From assembly GCA_033782935.1 (NCBI GenBank), contig JAWQEG010000259.1:3016001-3080000 (forward strand): a stretch of 64,000 nt of DNA, read 5' to 3'. The translations under genes and the position numbers were made by a program. Each line of letters opens with the position of its first letter. Position 1 is the stretch's first letter. Positions 35,511 through 48,291 of this stretch are shown in pieces. The notes under the pieces were generated by a model, which made no database searches, was not told the origin of the DNA, and saw only the letters and a program-made list of their open reading frames with translations. The stretch is from Petrolisthes cinctipes (Eukaryota > Arthropoda > Malacostraca > Decapoda > Porcellanidae).

Positions 35511-37348
35511 CACCCGAAAATTCGATATTTTTGGGTCCCATAAGCGATCTGTACATGCCTACTCCTAGTTAGAGTATTTTCAAAATACAGACCCAAAACA
35601 TGCTGAAAATCGATATTTTAGGTGCCCAAAGTCAATATGTGCATGCATCTTCTGTATCCGTTTATATCTCAAATTCAGGCTTAAAACACCCGAAAATTCG
35701 ATATTTTGGGGTCCCAGAAGCGATCTGTACATGCCTACTCAGTGCTAGAATATTTTCAAAATAAAGGGCCAAAACATGCTAAAAATCGATATTTTAGGTG
35801 CCCAAAGTCGATATCTCAAATTCAGGTCCAAAACACTCAAAAACTAGATATTTTGGGGTCCCAGAAGCGATCTGTACATGCCTACTCAGTGCTAGAATGT
35901 TTTCAAAATACAGGCCCAAAACATGCTGAAAATCGATATTTTAAGTGTCCAAAGTCAATATGTGCATGCATCTTCTGTACCCATTTATATCTCAAATTCA
36001 GGCTCAAAATACCCGAAAATTCGGTATTTTTGGGTCCCAGAAGCGATCTGTACATCCCTACTCCTAGTTAGAATGTTTTCAAGATACAGACACAAAACAT
36101 GCTCAAAATCGATATTTTAGTTGCCCAAAAGTCGATATGTGCATGCATCTTCTGTACCCGTTTATATCTCAAATTCAGGCTCAAAACACCCGAAAATTCG
36201 ATATTTTGGGGTCCCAGAAGCGATCTGTACATGCCTACTCCTAGTTAGAGTATTTTCAAAATACAGGCCCAAAACATGCTAAAATCGATATTTTAGGTGC
36301 ACAAAAGTCAATATTTGCATGCATCTTCTGTACCCGTTTATATCTCAAATTCAGGCTCAAAACACCCGAAAATTCGGTATTTTTGGGTCCGAGAAGCGTT
36401 CTGTACATCCCTAGTCCTAGTTAGAATGTTTTCAAGATACAGATCCAAAACATGCTCAAAATCGATATTTTAGGTGCCCAAAAGTCGATATGTGCATGCA
36501 TCTTCTGTACCCGTTTATATCTCAAATTCAGATTCAAAACACCCGAAAATTCGATATTTTGGGGTCCCAGAAGCGATCTGTACATGCCTACTCAGTGCTA
36601 GAATATTTTCAAAATAAAGGGCCAAAACATGCTAAAAATCGATATTTTAGGTGCCCAAAGTCGATATCTCAAATTCAGGTCCAAAACACTCAAAAACTCG
36701 ATATTTTGGGGTCCCAGAAGCGATCTGTACATGCCTACTCAGTGCTAGAATATTTTAAAAATATAGGCCCAAAACATGCTAAAAATCGATATTTTAGGTA
36801 CCCAAAGTCGATATTCCAAATTCAGGCCCAAAACTCCCGAAAATTCGATATTTTGGGGTCCCAGAAGCGATCAGTACATGCCTACTCCGTGTTAAAGTAT
36901 TTTCAAAATACAGGCCCAAAACATACTGAAAATCGATCTTTTAGGTGCCCAAAAGTCGATATGTGCATGCATCTTCTGTACCCGTTTAAATCTCAAATTC
37001 AGGCTCCAAACACCCGAAAATTCGATATTTTGGGGTCCCAGAAGCGATCTGTACATGCCTACTCAGATGCAGGCCCAAAACATTCTGAAAATCGATATTT
37101 TAGGTGCCCAAAGACAACATGGGATACTATGCATCTTCTGCACTCGTTTATATCTCAAATTCAACCTCAAAACACCCGAAAATTTGATAATTTTGGGTCC
37201 CTGAAGCGATCTGTACATGTCTAGTCAGTGCTAGAATGTTTTCAAAATATAGGCTCAAAACATGCTAAAAATCGATATTTTAAGAGTCCAAAGTCGATAT
37301 ATGCATGCATCTTCTGTAACCGTTTATATCTCAAACTCAGGCTCAAAA
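35511..37348 (+). repeat. 11-monomer HOR, copy 1 (1838 bp)
   Basis: It matches the next block at offset 1838, beginning in the AAACACCCGAAAATTCG stretch near 35507-35511. I count 11 units per period, three of them type S and one with the 18-bp shortened tail. Diagnostic variants are AAAGGGCCAAAACATG, AAAACACTCAAAAACTCG, GTGCACAAAAGTCAATATTTG, GATCAGTACATGCC and a 4-bp expansion in CAACATGGGATACTATGC. Private changes in this copy include AAACTAGATATT near 35843. Confidence 0.92.
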
Positions 37349-39186
37349 CACCCGAAAATTCGATATTTTTGGGTCCCATAAGCGATCTGTACATGACTAC
37401 TCCTAGTTAGAGTATTTTCAAAATACAGACCCAAAACATGCTGAAAATCGATATTTTAGGTGCCCAAAGTCAATATGTGCATGCATCTTCTGTATCCGTT
37501 TATATCTCAAATTCAGGCTTAAAACACCCGAAAATTCGATATTTTGGGGTCCCAGAAGCGATCTGTACATGCCTACTCAGTGCTAGAATATTTTCAAAAT
37601 AAAGGGCCAAAACATGCTAAAAATCGATATTTTAGGTGCCCAAAGTCGATATCTCAAATTCAGGTCCAAAACACTCAAAAACTCGATATTTTGGGGTCCC
37701 AGAAGCGATCTGTACATGCCTACTCAGTGCTAGAATGTTTTCAAAATACAGGCCCAAAACATGCTGAAAATCGATATTTTAAGTGTCCAAAGTCAATATG
37801 TGCATGCATCTTCTGTACCCATTTATATCTCAAATTCAGGCTCAAAATACCCGAAAATTCGGTATTTTTGGGTCTCAGAAGCGATCTGTACATCCCTACT
37901 CCTAGTTAGAATGTTTTCAAGATACAGACACAAAACATGCTCAAAATCGATATTTTAGTTGCCCAAAAGTCGATATGTGCATGCATATTCTGTACCCGTT
38001 TATATCTCAAATTCAGGCTCAAAACACCCGAAAATTCGATATTTTGGGGTCCCAGAAGCGATCTGTACATGCCTACTCCTAGTTAGAGTATTTTCAAAAT
38101 ACAGGCCCAAAACATGCTAAAATCGATATTTTAGGTGCACAAAAGTCAATATTTGCATGCATCTTCTGTACCCGTTTATATCTCAAATTCAGGCTCAAAA
38201 CACCCGAAAATTCGGTATTTTTGGGTCCGAGAAGCGTTCTGTACATCCCTAGTCCTAGTTAGAATGTTTTCAAGATACAGATCCAAAACATGCTCAAAAT
38301 CGATATTTTAGGTGCCCAAAAGTCGATATGTGCATGCATCTTCTGTACCCGTTTATATCTCAAATTCAGATTCAAAACACCCGAAAATTCGATATTTTGG
38401 GGTCCCAGAAGCGATCTGTACATGCCTACTCAGTGCTAGAATATTTTCAAAATAAAGGGCCAAAACATGCTAAAAATCGATATTTTAGGTGCCCAAAGTC
38501 GATATCTCAAATTCAGGTCCAAAACACTCAAAAACTCGATATTTTGGGGTCCCAGAAGCGATCTGTACATGCCTACTCAGTGCTAGAATATTTTAAAAAT
38601 ATAGGCCCAAAACATGCTAAAAATCGATATTTTAGGTGCCCAAAGTCGATATTCCAAATTCAGGCCCAAAACTCCCGAAAATTCGATATTTTGGGGTCCC
38701 AGAAGCGATCAGTACATGCCTACTCCGTGTTAAAGTATTTTCAAAATACAGGCCCAAAACATACTGAAAATCGATCTTTTAGGTGCCCAAAAGTCGATAT
38801 GTGCATGCATCTTCTGTACCCGTTTAAATCTCAAATTCAGGCTCCAAACACCCGAAAATTCGATATTTTGGGGTCCCAGAAGCGATCTGTACATGCCTAC
38901 TCAGATGCAGGCCCAAAACATTCTGAAAATCGATATTTTAGGTGCCCAAAGACAACATGGGATACTATGCATCTTCTGCACTCGTTTATATCTCAAATTC
39001 AACCTCAAAACACCCGAAAATTTGATAATTTTGGGTCCCTGAAGCGATCTGTACATGTCTAGTCAGTGCTAGAATGTTTTCAAAATATAGGCTCAAAACA
39101 TGCTAAAAATCGATATTTTAAGAGTCCAAAGTCGATATATGCATGCATCTTCTGTAACCGTTTATATCTCAAACTCAGGCTCAAAA
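37349..39186 (+). repeat. 11-monomer HOR, copy 2 (1838 bp)
   Basis: Nearly identical to copy 1. Noted differences are ATGACTACTCC near 37393, GGGTCTCAGAAGCG near 37871, CATGCATATTCTG near 37981 and GGTGCCCAAAG near 38635. The GGGTCTC and CATATTC changes are shared with copy 3 but not copy 1, so copies 2 and 3 are closest relatives. Confidence 0.92.
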
Positions 39187-40231
39187 CACCCGAAAATTCG
39201 ATATTTTTGGGTCCCATAAGCGATCTGTACATGCCTACTCCTAGTTAGAGTATTTTCAAAATACAGACCCAAAACATGCTGAAAATCGATATTTTAGGTG
39301 CCCAAAGTCAATATGTGCATGCATCTTCTGTATCCGTTTATATCTCAAATTCAGGCTTAAAACACCCGAAAATTCGATATTTTGGGGTCCCAGAAGCGAT
39401 CTGTACATGCCTACTCAGTGCTAGAATATTTTCAAAATAAAGGGCCAAAACATGCTAAAAATCGATATTTTAGGTGCCCAAAGTCGATATCTCAAATTCA
39501 GGTCCAAAACACTCAAAAACTCGATATTTTGGGGTCCCAGAAGCGATCTGTACATGCCTACTCAGTGCTAGAATGTTTTCAAAATACAGGCCCAAAACAT
39601 GCTGAAAATCGATATTTTAAGTGTCCAAAGTCAATATGTGCATGCATCTTCTGTACCCATTTATATCTCAAATTCAGGCTCAAAATACCCGAAAATTCGG
39701 TATTTTTGGGTCTCAGAAGCGATCTGTACATCCCTACTCCTAGTTAGAATGTTTTCAAGATACAGACACAAAACATGCTCAAAATCGATATTTTAGTTGC
39801 CCAAAAGTCGATATGTGCATGCATATTCTGTACCCGTTTATATCTCAAATTCAGGCTCAAAACACCCGAAAATTCGATATTTTGGGGTCCCAGAAGCGAT
39901 CTGTACATGCCTACTCCTAGTTAGAGTATTTTCAAAATACAGGCCCAAAACATGCTAAAATCGATATTTTAGGTGCACAAAAGTCAATATTTGCATGCAT
40001 CTTCTGTACCCGTTTATATCTCAAATTCAGGCTCAAAACACCCGAAAATTCGGTATTTTTGGGTCCGAGAAGCGTTCTGTACATCCCTAGTCCTAGTTAG
40101 AATGTTTTCAAGATACAGATCCAAAACATGCTCAAAATCGATATTTTAGGTGCCCAAAAGTCGATATGTGCATGCATCTTCTGTACCCGTTTATATCTCA
40201 AATTCAGATTCAAAACACCCGAAAATTCGAT
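39187..40231 (+). repeat. 11-monomer HOR, copy 3, partial
   Basis: It follows copy 2 at offset 1838 until about 40.22 kb, where TTCGATATTTTTGGGTCCC replaces TTCGATATTTTGGGGTCCC. The order then switches to units of the 16-mer type. About 1045 bp of the 1838-bp period is present. Confidence 0.9.
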
Positions 40232-41480
40232 ATTTTTGGGTCCCAGAAGCGATCTGTACATGCCTACTCAGTTCTAGAATATTTTAAAAATATAGGCCCA
40301 AAACATGCTAAAAATCGATATTTTAGGTCCCCAAAGTCGATATCTCAAATTCAGGCCCAAAACACCCGAAAATTCGATATTTTTGGGTCCCAGAAGCGAT
40401 CTGTACATGCTTACTCCGTGTTAGAGTATTTTCAAAATACAGGCTCAAAACATACTGAAAATCGATATTTTAGGTGCCCAAAGTCAATATGTAAATGTAT
40501 CTTCTGTACCCGTTTATATCTTAAATTCAGGCTCAAAACACCCGAAAATTCGATATTTTTGGGTCCCAGAAGCGATCTGTACATGCCTACACAGTGCTAA
40601 AAAAATTTCAAAATATAGGTTTAAAACATGCTAAAAATCGATATTTTAAGTGTCCAAAGTCGATATGTGCATGCATCTTCTGTACCCTCTTTATATATCA
40701 AATTCAGGCTCAAAACACCCGAAAATTCGATATTTTGGGGTCCCAGAAGCGATCTGTACATGCCTACTGAGTGCCGGAATATTTTCAAAATATAGGCCCA
40801 AGACATGCTAAAAATCGATATTTTAGTTGCCCAAAGTCGATATTTCAAATTCAGGCCCAAAACACCCTAAAATTCGATATTTTGGGGTCCCAAAAGCGAA
40901 CTGTACATGCCTACTCCGTGTTAGAGTATTTTCAAATTACAGGCCCAAAATATACTAAAAATCGATCTTTTAGGTGCCCAAAAGTCGATATGTGCATGCA
41001 TCTTCTGTACTCGTTTATATCTCAAATTCAGGCTCCAAACACCTGAAAATTCGATATTTTGGGGTCCCAGAAGCGATCTGTACATGCCTACTCAGATGCA
41101 GGCCCAAAATATGCTGAAAATCAATATGTTAGGTACCCAAAGTCAACATGTGTATGCATCTTCTGCACTCGTTTATATCTCAAATTCAAACTCAAAACAC
41201 CCGAAAATTTGATAATTTTGGGTCCCAGAAGCGATCTGTACATGTCTAGTCAGTGCTAGAATGTTTTCAAAATATAGGCTCAAAACATGCTAAATATCGA
41301 TATTTTAAGTGTCCAAAGTCCATATGTGCATGCATCTTCTGTACCCGTTTATATCTCAAATTCAGGCTCAAAACACCCGAAAATTCGATATTTTTGGGTC
41401 CTAGAAGCGATCTGTACATGCCTACTCCTAGTTAGAGTATTTTCAAAATACAGGCCCAAAACATGCTGAAAATCGATATT
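40232..41480 (+). repeat. Transplanted copy of 28.15-29.4 kb
   Basis: It aligns with the decaying 16-mer copy 5 at offset 12082. It shares that copy's private variants: TACCCTCTTTATATATC, CCCAAAAGCGAACTG, GCTCCAAACACCTGAAAA and GTCAACATGTGTATGC, which are absent from 16-mer copies 1-4. The edge of the 16-mer array and this block therefore share a more recent ancestor than either does with the array core. Confidence 0.88.
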
Positions 41481-44400
41481 TTAGGTGCCCAAAGTCAATA
41501 TGTGCATGCATCTTCTGTATCCGTTTATATCTCAAATTCAGGCTTAAAACACCCGAAAATTCGATATTTTGCGGTCCCAGAAGCGATCTGTACATGCCTA
41601 CTCAATGCTAGAATATTTTCAAAATAAAGGGCCAAAACATGCTAAAAATCGATATTTTAGGTGCCCAAAGTCGATATCTCAAATTCAGGTCCAAAACACT
41701 CAAAAACTCGATATTTTGGGGTCCCAGAAGCGATCTGTACATGCCTACTCAGTGCTTGAATGTTTTCAAAATACAGGCCCAAAACATGCTGAAAATCGAT
41801 ATTTTAAGTGTCCAAAGTCAATATGTGCATGCATCTTCTGTACCCATTTATATCTCAAATTCAGGCTCAAAACACCCGAAAATTCGGTATTTTTGGGTCC
41901 CAGAAGCGATCTGTACATCCCTACTCCTAGTTAGAATGTTTTCAAGATACAGACACAAAACATGCTCAAAATCGATATTTTAGGTGCCCAAAAGTCGATA
42001 TGTGCATGCATCTTATGTACCCGTTTATATCTCAAATTCAAGCTCAAAACACCCGAAAATTCGATATTTTGGGGTCCCAGAAGCGATCTGTACATGCCTA
42101 CTCAGTGCTAGAATATTTTCAAAATATAGGCCCAAAACATGCTAAAAATCGATATTTTAGGTGCCCAAAGTCGATATCTCAAATTTAGGCCAAAAACACC
42201 CAAAAATTCAATATTTTGGGGTCCCTGAAGCCATCCGTACATGCCTACTCCGTGTTAGAGTATTTTCAATATACAGGCCCAAAACATACTGAAAATCGAT
42301 CGTTTAGGTGCCCAAAAGTCGATATGTGGATGCATCTTCTGTACCCGTTTATATCTCAAATTCAGGCTCAAAACACCCGAAAATTCGATATTTTGGGGTC
42401 CCAGAAGTGATCTGTACTTGCTTACTCCGTGTTAGAGTATTTTCAAAATACAGGCCCAAAACAAGCTGAAAATCGATATTTTAGGTGACCAAAGTCAACA
42501 TGTGTATGCATCTTCTGCACCCGTTTATATCTCAAATTCAGGCTCCAAACACCCGAAAATTCGATATATTGCTGTCCCAGAAGCGATCTGTACATGCCTA
42601 CTCAGATGCAGGCCCAAAACATGCAAAAAATCGATATTTTAGGTTCCCAAATTGAACATGTGTATGCATCTTCTGCAATCGTTTATATCTCAAATTCAGG
42701 CTCAAAACACCCGAAAATTCGATATTTTGGGGTCCCAGAAGCGATCTGTACATGCCTACTCAGTGCTAGAATATTTTCAAAATATAGGCCCAAAACATGC
42801 TAGAAATCGATATTTTAGGTGCCCAAAGTCGATATCTCAAATTTAGGCCAAAAACACCCAAAATTCGATATTTTGGGGTCCCAGAAGCGATCTGTACATG
42901 CCTACTCAGTGCTAGAATATTTTCAAAATATAGGCCCAAAACATGCTAGAAATCGATATTTTAGGTGCCCAAAGTCGATATCTCAAATTTAGGCCAAAAA
43001 CACCCAAAAATTCGATATTTTGGGGTCCCAGAAGCGATCTGTACATGCCTACTCCGGGTTAGAGTATTTTCAATATACCGGCCCAAAACATATTGAAAAT
43101 CGATCTTTTAGGTGCCCAAAAGTCGATATGTGGATGCATCTTCTGTACCCGTTTATATCTCAAATTCAGGCTCAAAACACCCGAAAATTCGATATTTTGG
43201 GGTCCCAGAAGCGATCTGTACTTGCTTACTCCGTGTTAGAGTATTTTCAAAATACAGGCCCAAAACAAGCTGAAAATCGATATTTTAGGTGACCAAAGTC
43301 AACATGTGTATGCATCTTCAGCACCCGTTTATATCTCAAATTCAGGCTCTAAACACCCGAAAATTCGATATTTTGCGGTCCCAGAAGCGATCTGTACATG
43401 CCTACTCAGATGCAGGCCCAAAACATGCTAAAAATCGATATTTTAGGTTCCCAAATTGAACATGTGTATGCATCTTCTGCACTCGTTTATATCTCAAATT
43501 CAGGATCAAAACACCCGAAAATTCGATATTTTGGGGTCCCAGAAGCGATCTGTACATGCCTACTCAGTGCTAGAATATTTTCAAAATATAGGCCCAAAAC
43601 ATGCTAGAAATCGATATTTTAGGTGCACAAAGTCGATATCTCAAATTTAGGCCAAAAACACCCAAAAATTCGATATTTTGGGGTCCCAGAAGCGATCTGT
43701 ACATGCCTACTCAGTGCTAGAATATTTTCAAAATATAGGCCCAAAACATGCTAAAAATCGATATTTTAGGTCCCCAAAGTCGATATCTCAAATTCAGGCC
43801 CAAAACACCCGAAAATTCGATATTTTTGTGTCCCAGAAGCGATCTGTACATGCTTACTCCGTGTTAGAGTATTTTCAAAATACAGGTCCAAAACATACTG
43901 AAAATCGATCTTTTAGGAGCCCAAAAGTCGATATGTGCATGCCTCTTCTGTACCCGTTTATATTTCAAATTCAGGCTCCAAACCCCCGAATATTTGATAT
44001 TTTGGGGTCCCAGTAGCGATCTGTACATGCCTACTCAGATGCAGGCCCAAAACATGCTAAAAATCGATATTTTAGGTACCCAAATTGAACATGTGTATGA
44101 ATCTTCTGCACTCGTTTATATCTCAAATTCAACCTCAAAACACCCGAAAATTCGATAGTATTGGGTCCCAGAAGCGATCTGTACATGTCTAGTCAGTGCT
44201 AGAATGTTTTCAAAATATAGGCTCAAAACATGCTAAAAATCGATATTTTAAGTGTCCAAAGTCGATATGTGCATGCATCTTCTGTACCCGTTTATATCTC
44301 AAATTCAGGCTCAAAACTCCCGAAAATTCGATATTTTTGGGTCCCAGAAGCGATCTATACATGCCTACTCCTAGTTAGAGTATTTTCAAAATACAGGCCC

Positions 44401-45656
44401 AAAACATGCTAAAATCGATATTTTAGGTGCACAAAAGTCAATATTTGCATGCATCTTCTGTACCCGTTTATATCTCAAATTCAGGCTCAAAACACCCGAA
44501 AATTCGGTATTTTTGGGTCCGAGAAGCGTTCTGTACATCCCTACTCCTAGTTAGAATGTTTTCAAGATACAGATCCAAAACATGCTGAAAATCGATATTT
44601 TAGGTGCCCAAAAGTCGATATGTGCATGCATCTTTTGTACCCGTTTATATCTCAAATTCAGATTCAAAACACCCGAAAATTCGATATTTTGGGGTCCCAG
44701 AAGCGATCTGTACATGCCTACTCAGTGCTAGAATATTTTAAAAATATAGGCCCAAAACATGCTAAAAATCGATATTTTAGGTGCCCAAAGTTGATATTCC
44801 AAATTCAGGCCCAAAACTCCCGAAAATTCGATATTTTGGGGTCCCAGAAGCGATCTGTACATGCCTACTCCGTGTTAGAGTATTTTCAAAATACAGGCCC
44901 AAAACATGCTGAAAATCGATATTTTAAGTGTCCAAAGTCAATATGTGCATGCATCTTCTGTACCCATTTATATCTCAAATTCAGGCTCAAAACACCCGAA
45001 AATTCGGTATTTTTGGGTCCCAGAAGCGATCTGTACATCCCTACTCCTAGTTAGAATGTTTTCAAGATACAGACACAAAACATGCTCAAAATCGATATTT
45101 TAGGTGCCCAAAAGTCGATATGTGCATGCATCTTCTGTACCCGTTTATATCTCAAATTCAAGCTCAAAACACCCGAAAATTCGATATTTTGGGGTCCCAG
45201 AAGCGATCTGTACATGCCTACTCAGTGCTAGAATATTTTCAAAATATAGGCCCAAAACATGCTAAAAATCGATATTTTAGGTGCCCAAAGTCGATATCTC
45301 AAATTTAGGCCAAAAACACCCGAAAATTCGATATTTTGGGGTCCCAGAAGTGATCTGTACTTGCTTACTCCGTGTTAGAGTATTTTCAAAATACAGGCCC
45401 AAAACAAGCTGAAAATCGATATTTTAGGTGACCAAAGTCAACATGTGTATGCATCTTCTGCACCCGTTTATATCTCAAATTCAGGCTCCAAACACCCGAA
45501 AATTCGATATATTGCGGTCCCAGAAGCGATCTGTACATGCCTACTCAGATGCAGGCCCAAAACATGCAAAAAACCGATATTTTAGGTTCCCAAATTGAAC
45601 ATGTGTATGCATCTTCTGCACTCGTTTATATCTCAAATTCAGGCTCAAAACACCCG
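41481..45656 (+). repeat. Mosaic satellite segment with local duplications
   Basis: 41.48-41.98 kb matches the 11-mer at offset about 2187 from 39.3-39.8 kb. 42.2-42.85 kb is repeated at 43.0-43.65 kb at offset 804. 42.0-42.2 kb matches 45.12-45.3 kb at offset 3120. 44.4-44.9 kb contains 11-mer-type units (GTGCACAAAAGTCAATATTTG, GATATTCC). Unit subtypes are those of neighbouring blocks in new orders, consistent with repeated unequal exchange. No genes. Confidence 0.86.
42721..43014 (+). repeat. Tandem pair of 147-bp type S units
   Basis: Two short units with CATGCTAGAAATCG and AAATTTAGGCCAAAAACACC lie back to back at an offset of about 146-147 bp and are almost identical. Type S units normally occur singly, so this is a local duplication. 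The first copy has one A fewer in CACCCAAAATTCG near 42861. Confidence 0.82.
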
Positions 45657-46988
45657 AAAATTCGATATTTTGGGGTCCCAGAAGCGATCTGTACATGCCT
45701 ACTCAGTGCTAGAATATTTTCAAAATATAGGCCCAAAACATGCTAAAATCGATATTTTAGGTGCCCAAAGTCGATATCTCAAATTCAGGCCAAAAACACC
45801 CAAAAATTCGATATTTTGGGGTCCCAAAAGCGAACTGTACATGCCTACTCAGTGCTAGAATATTTTCAAAATACAGGCCCAAAACATACTGAAAATCGAT
45901 CTTTTAGGTGCCCAAAAGTCGATATGTGCATGCATCTTCTGTACCCGTTTATATCTCAAATTCAGGCTCCAAACACCCGAAAATTCGATATTTTGCGGTC
46001 CCAGAAGCGATCTGTACATGCCTACTCAGATGCAGGCCCAAAACATGCTAAAAATCAAAATTTTAGGTACCCAAATTGAACATGTGTATGCATCTTCTGC
46101 ACTCGTTTATATCTCAAATTCAACCTCAAAACACCCGAAAATTCGATAATTTTGGGTCCCTGAAGCGATCTGTACATGTCTAGTCAGTGCTAGAATGTTT
46201 TCAAAATATAGGCTCAAAACATGCTAAAAATCGATATTTTAAGTGTCCAAAGTCGATATGTGCATGCATCTTCTGTACCCGTTTATATCTCAAATTCAGG
46301 CTCAAAACAACCGAAAATTCGATATTTTTGGGTCCTAGAAGCGATCTGTACATCCCTACTCCTAGTTAGAGTATTTTCAAAATACAGGCCCAAAACATGC
46401 TGAAAATCGATATTTTAGGTGCCCAATGTCAATATGTGCATGCATCTTCTGTACCCGTTTATATCTCAAATTCAGGCTCAAAACACCCGATGATTCGATA
46501 TTTTGGGGTCCCAGAAGCGATCTGTACATGCCTACTCAGTGCTAGAATATTTTCAAAATATAGGCCCAAAACATGCTAAAAATCGATATTTTAGGTGCGC
46601 AAAGTCGATATTTCAAATTTAGGTCCAAAACACCCAAAAACTTGATATTTTGGGGTCCCAGAAGCGATCTGTACATGCCTACTCAGTGCTAGAATGTTTT
46701 CAAAATACAGGCCCAAAACATGCTGAAAATCGATATTTTAAGTGTCCAAAGTCGATATGTGCATGCATCTTCTGTACCCGTTTATATATCAAATTCAGGC
46801 TCAAAACACCCGAAAATTCAATATTTTTGAGTCCCAAGAGCGATCTGTACATCAATACTCCTAGTTAGAATGCTTTCAAGATACAGACCCAAAACATGCT
46901 CAAAATCGATATTTTAGGTGCCCAAAAGTCGATATGTGCATGCATCTTCTGTACCCGTTTATATCTCAAATTCAGGTTCAAAACACCC
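45657..46988 (+). repeat. 8-monomer HOR, copy 1 (1332 bp)
   Basis: It matches the next block at offset 1332. The period fits 8 units with two type S and one shortened-tail unit (1408 - 58 - 18 = 1332). Diagnostic variants are CATGCTAAAATCG (one A short), AAAACAACCGAAAATTCG, GTGCCCAATGTCAATATG and TTTTGCGGTCCCAG. Copy 1 has the tail CTACTCAGTGCTAG near 45845 where copy 2 has CTACTCCGTGTTAG. Confidence 0.87.
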
Positions 46989-47850
46989 AAAATTCGATAT
47001 TTTGGGGTCCCAGAAGCGATCTGTACATGCCTACTCAGTGCTAGAATATTTTCAAAATATAGGCCCAAAACATGCTAAAATCGATATTTTAGGTGCCCAA
47101 AGTCGATATCTCAAATTCAGGCCAAAAACACCCAAAAATTCGATATTTTGGGGTCCCAGAAGCGAACTGTACATGCCTACTCCGTGTTAGAGTATTTTCA
47201 AAATACAGGCCCAAAACATACTGAAAATCGATCTTTTAGGTGCCCAAAAGTCGATATGTGCATGCATCTTCTGTACCCGTTTATATCTCAAATTCAGGCT
47301 CCAAACACCCGAAAATTCGATATTTTGCGGTCCCAGAAGCGATCTGTACATGCCTACTCAGATGCAGGCCCAAAACATGCTAAAAATCGATATTTTAGGT
47401 ACCCAAATTGAACATGTGTATGCATCTTCTGCACTCGTTTATATCTCAAATTCAAACTCAAAACACCCGAAAATTCGATAATTTTGGGTCCCTGAAGCGA
47501 TCTGTACATGTCTAGTCAGTGCTAGAGTGTTTTCAAAATATAGGCTCAAAACATGCTAAAAATCGATATTTTAAGTGTCCAAAGTCGATATGTGCATGCA
47601 TCTTCTGTACCCGTTTATATCTCAAATTCAGGCTCAAAACAACCGAAAATTCGATATTTTTGGGTCCTAGAAGCGATCTGTACATCCCTACTCCTAGTTA
47701 GAGTATTTTCAAAATACAGGCCCAAAACATGCTGAAAATCGATATTTTAGGTGCCCAATGTCAATATGTGCATGCATCTTCTGTAACCGTTTATATCTCA
47801 AATTCAGGCTCAAAACACCCGAAAATTCGATATTTTGGGGTCCCAGAAGC
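46989..47850 (+). repeat. 8-monomer HOR, copy 2, partial
   Basis: It follows copy 1 at offset 1332 to about 47.85 kb, then switches to GTACTTGCTTACTCC units. Noted differences from copy 1 include GCTAGAGTGTTTTC near 47521 and CTGTAACCGTTTATATC near 47780. About 860 of 1332 bp is present. Confidence 0.86.
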
Positions 47851-48291
47851 GATCTGTACTTGCTTACTCCGTGTTAAAGTATTTTCAAAATACAGGCCCA
47901 AAACAAGCTGAAAATCGATATTTTAGGTGACCAAAGTCAACATGTGTATGCATCTTCTGCACCCGTTTATATCCCAAATTCAACCTCAAAACAACCGAAA
48001 ATTCGATATTTTTGGGTCCCAGAAGCGATCTGTACATGCCTACTCAGTGCTAGAATTTTTTTAAAATATACGCTCAAAACATGCTGAAAATCGATATTTT
48101 AAGTGTTCAAAGTCGATATGTGCATGCATCTTCTGTACCCATTTATATCTCAAATTCAGGCTCAAAACAACCGAAAATTCGATATTTTTGGGTCCTAGAA
48201 GCGATCTGTACATCCCTACTCCTAGTTAGAGTATTTTCAAAATACAGGCCCAAAACATGCTGAAAATCGATATTTTAGGTGCCCAATGTCA
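47851..48291 (+). repeat. Three-unit spacer and local duplication before the 12-mer
   Basis: Units at 48.08-48.28 kb repeat those at 47.55-47.75 kb at offset 528 (three full units), sharing AAAACAACCG, GGGTCCTAGAAGCG and GTGCCCAATGTCAATATG. Between them lie GTACTTGCTTACTCC and CAACCTCAAAACAACCG units. Satellite only. Confidence 0.82.

Noticed and set aside
37110..37135. CAACATGGGATACTATGC as a foreign insertion
   Set aside because: It is a 4-bp expansion of the ordinary CAACATGTGTATGC variant and recurs at the same place in the next 11-mer copy, so it is a HOR marker rather than an insert.
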